Below are positions 15,123-18,734 of a stretch of DNA of 18,734 nt, piece by piece (within the stretch, counting starts at the first letter, position 1; each line of letters opens with the position of its first letter). A program made the translations under genes and the position numbers. The notes below the pieces were generated by a model, which searched no databases, was not told the origin of the DNA, and saw only the letters and a program-made list of their open reading frames with translations. This DNA is from Flammeovirgaceae bacterium UBA4659 (GTDB lineage: Bacteria; Bacteroidota; Bacteroidia; Cytophagales; Cyclobacteriaceae): positions 8,568 to 27,301 of the forward strand of contig DHLV01000100.1 of the NCBI GenBank assembly GCA_002405445.1. Direction: 5' to 3'.

Positions 15123-16231
15123 TTTGAAAAGAATCGTTTAATTAGGTCGCATACCTCCTGAACCTGTTGCTGCGACATGCACGGCCAAAGCGGAAGGCTC
15201 AAAGAAGTGTTCGCCAATTCTTCTGTAATAGGAAAATCACCAACATGATAGCCAAAATTAGAAAACGCTTGCTGAAGGTGAGGCGGCTTGGGATAATGAA
15301 TCACCGTCATAACTCCATTTTCAATCAAAAACTTTTGTAAAGAATCTCGGTGCATAGTTCTGATAACGAACAAGTGCCAAACATGGCCGCTTTCAGTATG
15401 TGCACTCGGTAAGTTGATATCTGGAACATTAAGACTTTGTAAATAAACCTTTACAATTGCCCTGCGCTTTTCGGTTTCATTATCCAAATGCTTTAGCTTA
15501 ACAGTCAAAAAAGCAGCCTGAAGTTCATCAAGCCTTGAATTAATGCCTTTAAACTGATGTTGATATTTTACCTTCGAACCATAATTTCGGTATGCGTTCA
15601 GTATTCTAGCTAATGCATCATCATTTGTAGTGATAGCACCACCATCACCCAACGCACCCAAATTTTTTCCCGGATAGAAACTAAAACCAGCAGCATCGCT
15701 CAGGTTTCCACTACGATTACCTCTATAGTATGCTCCATGCGCCTGTGCACAATCCTCTACCACTTTCAAACTATACTTCTTTGCTAGTGCCTTGATACTG
15801 TCCATGTCGCATACCTGCCCGAAAAGGTGCACCGGCATAATGGCTATGGTCCGACTTGTAATACTTTTCTCAATCTTTGATACATCAATCAGGTAATCGC
15901 TTCGTCTTGCCTCTACTAAAACCGGTGAGAGGCCAGCTTTAGAAATTGCAAGAATACTGGCTATAAAAGTATTGGCGGGCACAATCACTTCATGTCCAAC
16001 CTTCATCACACCAAGTTCCTTGTAGGCTTCAAATATCATGAATAAAGCATCAAGACCATTAGCAACACCAATGCAATGCTTTACTCCACAGTATTGCGCA
16101 AAAAGTTCTTCAAATTCGATAACCTTTTCACCCAAAACAAACCAACCAGAACGAAGGACCTCTGCAAAAGCCTTTGTCAACTCTTCCTCATACTGAAGGT
16201 TAACAGAACGAAGATCTAAGAATGGCATCAT
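15119..16231 (-). CDS. DegT/DnrJ/EryC1/StrS-family sugar aminotransferase, FdtB/QdtB-like
   Basis: A 370-residue PLP enzyme of type I fold. It opens [20 protein letters not shown] and has GVANGLDAL (55-63), [15 protein letters not shown] (82-96), PVHLFGQ (133-139), [11 protein letters not shown] (157-167, with Asp160 for the pyridine nitrogen and Gln163) and [16 protein letters not shown] (184-199), where Lys189 forms the Schiff base. The overall wording ([40 protein letters not shown]) resembles FdtB/QdtB, the dTDP-3-keto-6-deoxyhexose 3-aminotransferases that make Fuc3N or Qui3N. Reaction: glutamate-dependent transamination of a nucleotide keto-sugar in the cytoplasm. Two adjacent ATGs (16231 and 16228) are equally good starts. 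The companion ketoisomerase (FdtA) and RmlA/RmlB are not in the window. The 80-bp gap upstream holds no clear feature. WecE-type or PseC-type activity is less likely. Confidence 0.9.
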   Translation of the reverse strand: MMPFLDLRSVNLQYEEELTKAFAEVLRSGWFVLGEKVIEFEELFAQYCGVKHCIGVANGLDALFMIFEAYKELGVMKVGHEVIVPANTFIASILAISKAGLSPVLVEARRSDYLIDVSKIEKSITSRTIAIMPVHLFGQVCDMDSIKALAKKYSLKVVEDCAQAHGAYYRGNRSGNLSDAAGFSFYPGKNLGALGDGGAITTNDDALARILNAYRNYGSKVKYQHQFKGINSRLDELQAAFLTVKLKHLDNETEKRRAIVKVYLQSLNVPDINLPSAHTESGHVWHLFVIRTMHRDSLQKFLIENGVMTVIHYPKPPHLQQAFSNFGYHVGDFPITEELANTSLSLPLWPCMSQQQVQEVCDLIKRFFSK

Positions 16232-16311
16232 TATCTCAACTATCTTTTTGTAGCTGGTCTACTAGAATCAATTACTAGGAGTGAAAATAAACACTGACAC
16301 ATTGATACTGT

Positions 16312-17019
16312 CTACTTCTTGCCTACAACAAATATCTCAGCGCAATTATCCGGAAAAAATTTTCCGGCATCATAGAAGCCTTGTATCATTTCCTGAGTCC
16401 AACTGCTTTCAATTTGTACATTTGCTAACGGTTTCAAAAAATAACCCCCACTTTGCACAACACCAAACCCAGCGGAGACCATTTGCTCTTTTAACATCTC
16501 TAAATCATATACCCGGTAATGGCCAAATTGATGATCTCTTTCATTAAGTTCATACTCATTTTTCAATAGGCCCATTTGAACGGCTACTATTCTGTGGATA
16601 GACTTGGCATTCGGAACAGCCACGATGAACACTCCATCATCAGCTAGCCAAGAAAGTATTCTTTTCAGTACTAGAGTGGGATTTTCTATGTGCTCCAATA
16701 CGTGACTCATGATGATTGTGTCGTACTTTACTTTCGCATCGAATTCCTCAAAATAAGAATGAAATTTAGCCACATTATTATAGTTAGGAATTTGTTCCAA
16801 TAATTCTAAGGATCCCTCAACGAGATGCAAGTTTTCGAACTCATTCACCAAATATTTAGTCATAAAACCCGAAGCGGGACCTAACTCGAGTCCTAACTTT
16901 CCTTTAAAAAATGGCTTTATGGTAAGGAACCCATAATGGGCTAGCTGATAATCAAACTTTACATACAGCTTTTTATAGGAACCAGCTGCTTGTTCTACTT
17001 TTTGTTTCAATTCGTTCAT
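16312..17019 (-). CDS. Class I SAM-dependent methyltransferase
   Basis: A 235-residue protein of the Methyltransf_11/23 type. SAM motif I is LELGPASGF (44-52), the strand-2 acid is in LVEGSLEL (66-73), and the post-motif helix signature is DTIIMSHVLEHIENP (100-114), followed by DDGVFIVAVPN (127-137). The NERDHQFGHYRVYD patch (159-172), rich in histidine and acid, probably shapes the acceptor site. It is expected to methylate a sugar or a sugar-linked acyl group in the cytoplasm. It begins 8 bp after the HAD hydrolase stop, so it belongs to the same transcript and likely to the same modification module as the ATP-grasp and HAD genes. The start ATG is at 17019. Substrate unknown; N- versus O- versus C-methylation cannot be decided. 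Confidence 0.88.
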   Translation of the reverse strand: MNELKQKVEQAAGSYKKLYVKFDYQLAHYGFLTIKPFFKGKLGLELGPASGFMTKYLVNEFENLHLVEGSLELLEQIPNYNNVAKFHSYFEEFDAKVKYDTIIMSHVLEHIENPTLVLKRILSWLADDGVFIVAVPNAKSIHRIVAVQMGLLKNEYELNERDHQFGHYRVYDLEMLKEQMVSAGFGVVQSGGYFLKPLANVQIESSWTQEMIQGFYDAGKFFPDNCAEIFVVGKK

Positions 17020-17027
17020 AAAATTTG

Positions 17028-17636
17028 TTAAGTAATTTTTAAATCCACTACACTATTGACTATTAAATCTGGCTTATACGTTAGCAAACCCTCCTTTGAC
17101 ATAAATCCTGATAGAACACCAGCCGTCTTAACTCCCAATTTCTTTCCACTTTCAATATCTGCACCAGTATCACCAATAAACCAATCTGTCTTTTCGATCT
17201 TAACAACATACTTAATCATTTCATGCTTTTGCTTTACCAGATTCGTAACCATTATCTTATCAAATAACTCAAGCCATCCAAACGAACTTATCTGTGACAA
17301 AGCATTTTTTTCACTCTGCCTGGCGGTAACGATATACAAATTACTCTTTTCACTGGCCCTCTTCAAATATTCTGTCACACCCTCAACTGGTCTGTCCAGC
17401 GCTAGCCAACTCGGTAATTCTATTGATTTAAGCCACTCACCTTCAAATGCCATTGATTCCTGCTCGGAATACGAAAACATCTTCTGAAGAATATCCCGAT
17501 GCTTATAATTCTCTTTTTTTAACCTCCAATAAGCATCAAACGACATTTTAGACTCGGAAACAAGGCTTTGAAAAAGTGAGTACATCCTTAACCTAGAATC
17601 AACAAGTGTGCCATCGAGATCAAAGAAAATATTCAT
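17028..17636 (-). CDS. HAD-superfamily hydrolase (probable phosphatase)
   Basis: A 202-residue protein. Motif I is FFDLDGTLVDS (4-14) with Asp6 as nucleophile and Asp8 as general acid/base. A helical cap follows (about 15-85), which fits class C1 caps. Motif II is IVTARQ (102-107) with Thr104. A lysine for motif III lies in LVKQKHEM (133-140), and motif IV is FIGDTGADIESG (153-164) with acids at 156 and 160 for magnesium. The architecture matches phosphoglycolate-phosphatase-like subfamily IA HADs. I use the ATG at 17636; a TTG directly before it is less likely. The neighbour upstream is an ATP-grasp ligase (52-bp gap), a pairing that I associate with polysaccharide loci. A phosphatase step on a phosphorylated precursor is the natural guess, not proven. 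Confidence 0.9.
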   Translation of the reverse strand: MNIFFDLDGTLVDSRLRMYSLFQSLVSESKMSFDAYWRLKKENYKHRDILQKMFSYSEQESMAFEGEWLKSIELPSWLALDRPVEGVTEYLKRASEKSNLYIVTARQSEKNALSQISSFGWLELFDKIMVTNLVKQKHEMIKYVVKIEKTDWFIGDTGADIESGKKLGVKTAGVLSGFMSKEGLLTYKPDLIVNSVVDLKIT

Positions 17637-17688
17637 CAACTTATTATACAGTCAATTTCGCTTTCATTTGCTATAATCTTCAGGAAAA

Positions 17689-18734
17689 TCAACTAAGCAT
17701 CAGTATTTCCTTTTCAATATCACTCTGGAAAACCAGCCTAGGCTCGGTATCCATTCCTCGCAGCCACAATAATCCATTTGGCAAAGGATTTATCTTTTTA
17801 TCAAGAAAAGGGAATTGGTTATACAATGCAATGTCTTTAAATATTGCCGGCATATTTAAACCTGCTTTTGTGAAAAACAAAACCGTAGTGAAAAAACGGG
17901 AAATGTTGATTTCAGTTGGATTTGGAATTCCATTTTTATCGTACGTCATGTCTACTCCAAAAATGCCATGTGGTTTGTCTGCGACTGCATTTATCGTCTG
18001 CATGGCAATCTGATCTACAACAGGATCCGAAAAGGTTTGGCCCACTTTCGTTACACCTGTAACCCCGGATAGTGTACGATTCCCATGTACCCAACCCATT
18101 CTAATTCTCGTTTGAGCAACCACGAGTTCTCCTTCAAACCATATGGAAAGCCAGGTAACGGTTTTATCGGTCAGCATTTCCGCAGCACAAAAGTCACCCC
18201 ATCCTTTGAAATGGGTTATCCAGTTCTTTGCGAAGTCAAAATTATTTGTTGGAAGTGACCCTTTTCCGCCTGCCCCTATTGAAGAAGCCCGAAGCCAAAT
18301 TTTTCCTTCTTGATTACCCAGTTCTTTAAAGGCCCGAAGCAAGTCATCTTGATTATGTATCGCATAATTTTCAGGCACCTTGATACCTGCTGCTTTTAGT
18401 TTTAGGTAAGTTTTGAATTTATGAACGCAACTATCAATAACATCGTGATCCGGCATAAATGTCTTTACTCCGGCTGCATGAATGGCATCGCGAATGAGCG
18501 AAGCATGGAAGATTTCGAGATCATTTTGAAAGTGAATTAAGTCGGGTTTCTCGTGTTCGAGAATTTTAAGGAGAGCTTCCCGATAAGTCGGATGATTGGC
18601 ATACGGGACATAATATTTTCGAGTTGCCTTGGAAAGTGCCAGATCCGTGGGCTCACTGCCGATACCTATGACCACCTCATCTTCACGCAAACCCATTAGT
18701 GAATTAATTACGCCCTCTGACGGAGCACCCCCAG
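17689..18734 (-). CDS. ATP-grasp ligase, carbamoyl-phosphate-synthase-like (5' end cut by window edge)
   Basis: The frame stays open beyond the ATG at 18696 to the right edge, and those extra codons read GGAPSEGVINSL, the usual glycine-rich beginning of this family, so the true start lies outside the window and MGLREDE is internal. The visible 348 residues contain an N-terminal pre-ATP-grasp domain (VIGIGSEPTDLALSKATRKY), the lysine- and glycine-rich nucleotide loop IWLRASSIGAGGKGS, and the metal-binding tail GVDMTYDKNGIPNPTEINIS with acid and asparagine ligands. ATP-grasp enzymes join a carboxylate, activated as acyl-phosphate, to an amine or thiol. In a polysaccharide locus the likely product is an amide between a sugar and an amino acid or hydroxy acid, but neither substrate is evident. 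Followed by the HAD hydrolase after 52 bp. Confidence 0.88.
   Translation of the reverse strand, partial: GGAPSEGVINSLMGLREDEVVIGIGSEPTDLALSKATRKYYVPYANHPTYREALLKILEHEKPDLIHFQNDLEIFHASLIRDAIHAAGVKTFMPDHDVIDSCVHKFKTYLKLKAAGIKVPENYAIHNQDDLLRAFKELGNQEGKIWLRASSIGAGGKGSLPTNNFDFAKNWITHFKGWGDFCAAEMLTDKTVTWLSIWFEGELVVAQTRIRMGWVHGNRTLSGVTGVTKVGQTFSDPVVDQIAMQTINAVADKPHGIFGVDMTYDKNGIPNPTEINISRFFTTVLFFTKAGLNMPAIFKDIALYNQFPFLDKKINPLPNGLLWLRGMDTEPRLVFQSDIEKEILMLS

Noticed and set aside
16232..16311. ACTAG repeats before the aminotransferase as a possible operator
   Set aside because: They are short five-base direct repeats in AT-rich DNA with no supporting promoter elements; chance is a sufficient explanation.
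17689..18696. Complete ATP-grasp gene starting at 18696
   Set aside because: The frame continues open to the window edge and encodes GGAPSEGVINSL, the family's usual N-terminal loop, so the gene is truncated, not complete.
1..18734. CRISPR array, tRNA or rRNA genes
   Set aside because: No regularly spaced repeats, cloverleaf-like sequences or rRNA-like segments were seen; nearly all of the window is accounted for by protein-coding genes.

Overview
The window is one uninterrupted stretch of a surface-polysaccharide (capsule, exopolysaccharide or O-antigen) biosynthesis locus. Every gene I can support lies on the minus strand, so transcription runs from the right edge (18734) to the left edge (1). 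Gene gaps are mostly under 100 bp, several genes overlap, and I see no convincing internal terminator, so this looks like one long operon or a few stacked ones. Both edges cut through genes: an ATP-grasp ligase on the right and a GT-B glycosyltransferase on the left.

The moderate GC, the weak or absent Shine-Dalgarno sequences with A/T-rich start regions, and the gene style (WcaL-like GT4s, FkbM and zinc-ribbon methyltransferases, an FdtB-like aminotransferase) suggest the Bacteroidota, perhaps a Cytophagales-type bacterium. This is inference, because no phylogenetic marker gene is present.

Layout in transcription order. (A) 18734-14145, AT-rich: ATP-grasp ligase (partial), HAD phosphatase, SAM methyltransferase, DegT/FdtB-type sugar aminotransferase and a GT2 glycosyltransferase; this part looks like a module for making and decorating an unusual amino or acyl-amino sugar. 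(B) 14047-10592: a CDP-glycerol-transferase-like GT-B protein, a 167-bp gap holding what looks like a decayed transposase helix-turn-helix, a hexapeptide O-acetyltransferase and a GT4. (C) 10506-6688: an AsnB-type glutamine amidotransferase/asparagine synthetase, a WcaL-like GT4 and a zinc-ribbon methyltransferase. (D) 6644-4441: a GT2 with an unusual N-terminal extension and an FkbM methyltransferase. (E) 4415-1: a possible 53-codon small ORF, two GT4s, a Wzy/O-antigen-ligase-like membrane protein and the N-terminal half of another GT4-like enzyme.

Taken together there are seven clear glycosyltransferases plus one GT-B-like candidate, three methyltransferases, one acetyltransferase, one sugar aminotransferase and two different amide-forming enzymes (AsnB and ATP-grasp). 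This predicts a long, possibly branched repeat unit that is heavily modified by methylation, acetylation, amination and amidation, and polymerised by the Wzy-like protein. The flippase, export/chain-length genes, initiating phosphoglycosyltransferase and nucleotide-sugar genes (RmlA/B, FdtA-like) are absent from the window and must be encoded outside it. Hand counts of GC suggest a mosaic: about 27-37% right of 14.1 kb, about 47% just left of it, and up to about 57% in asnB.
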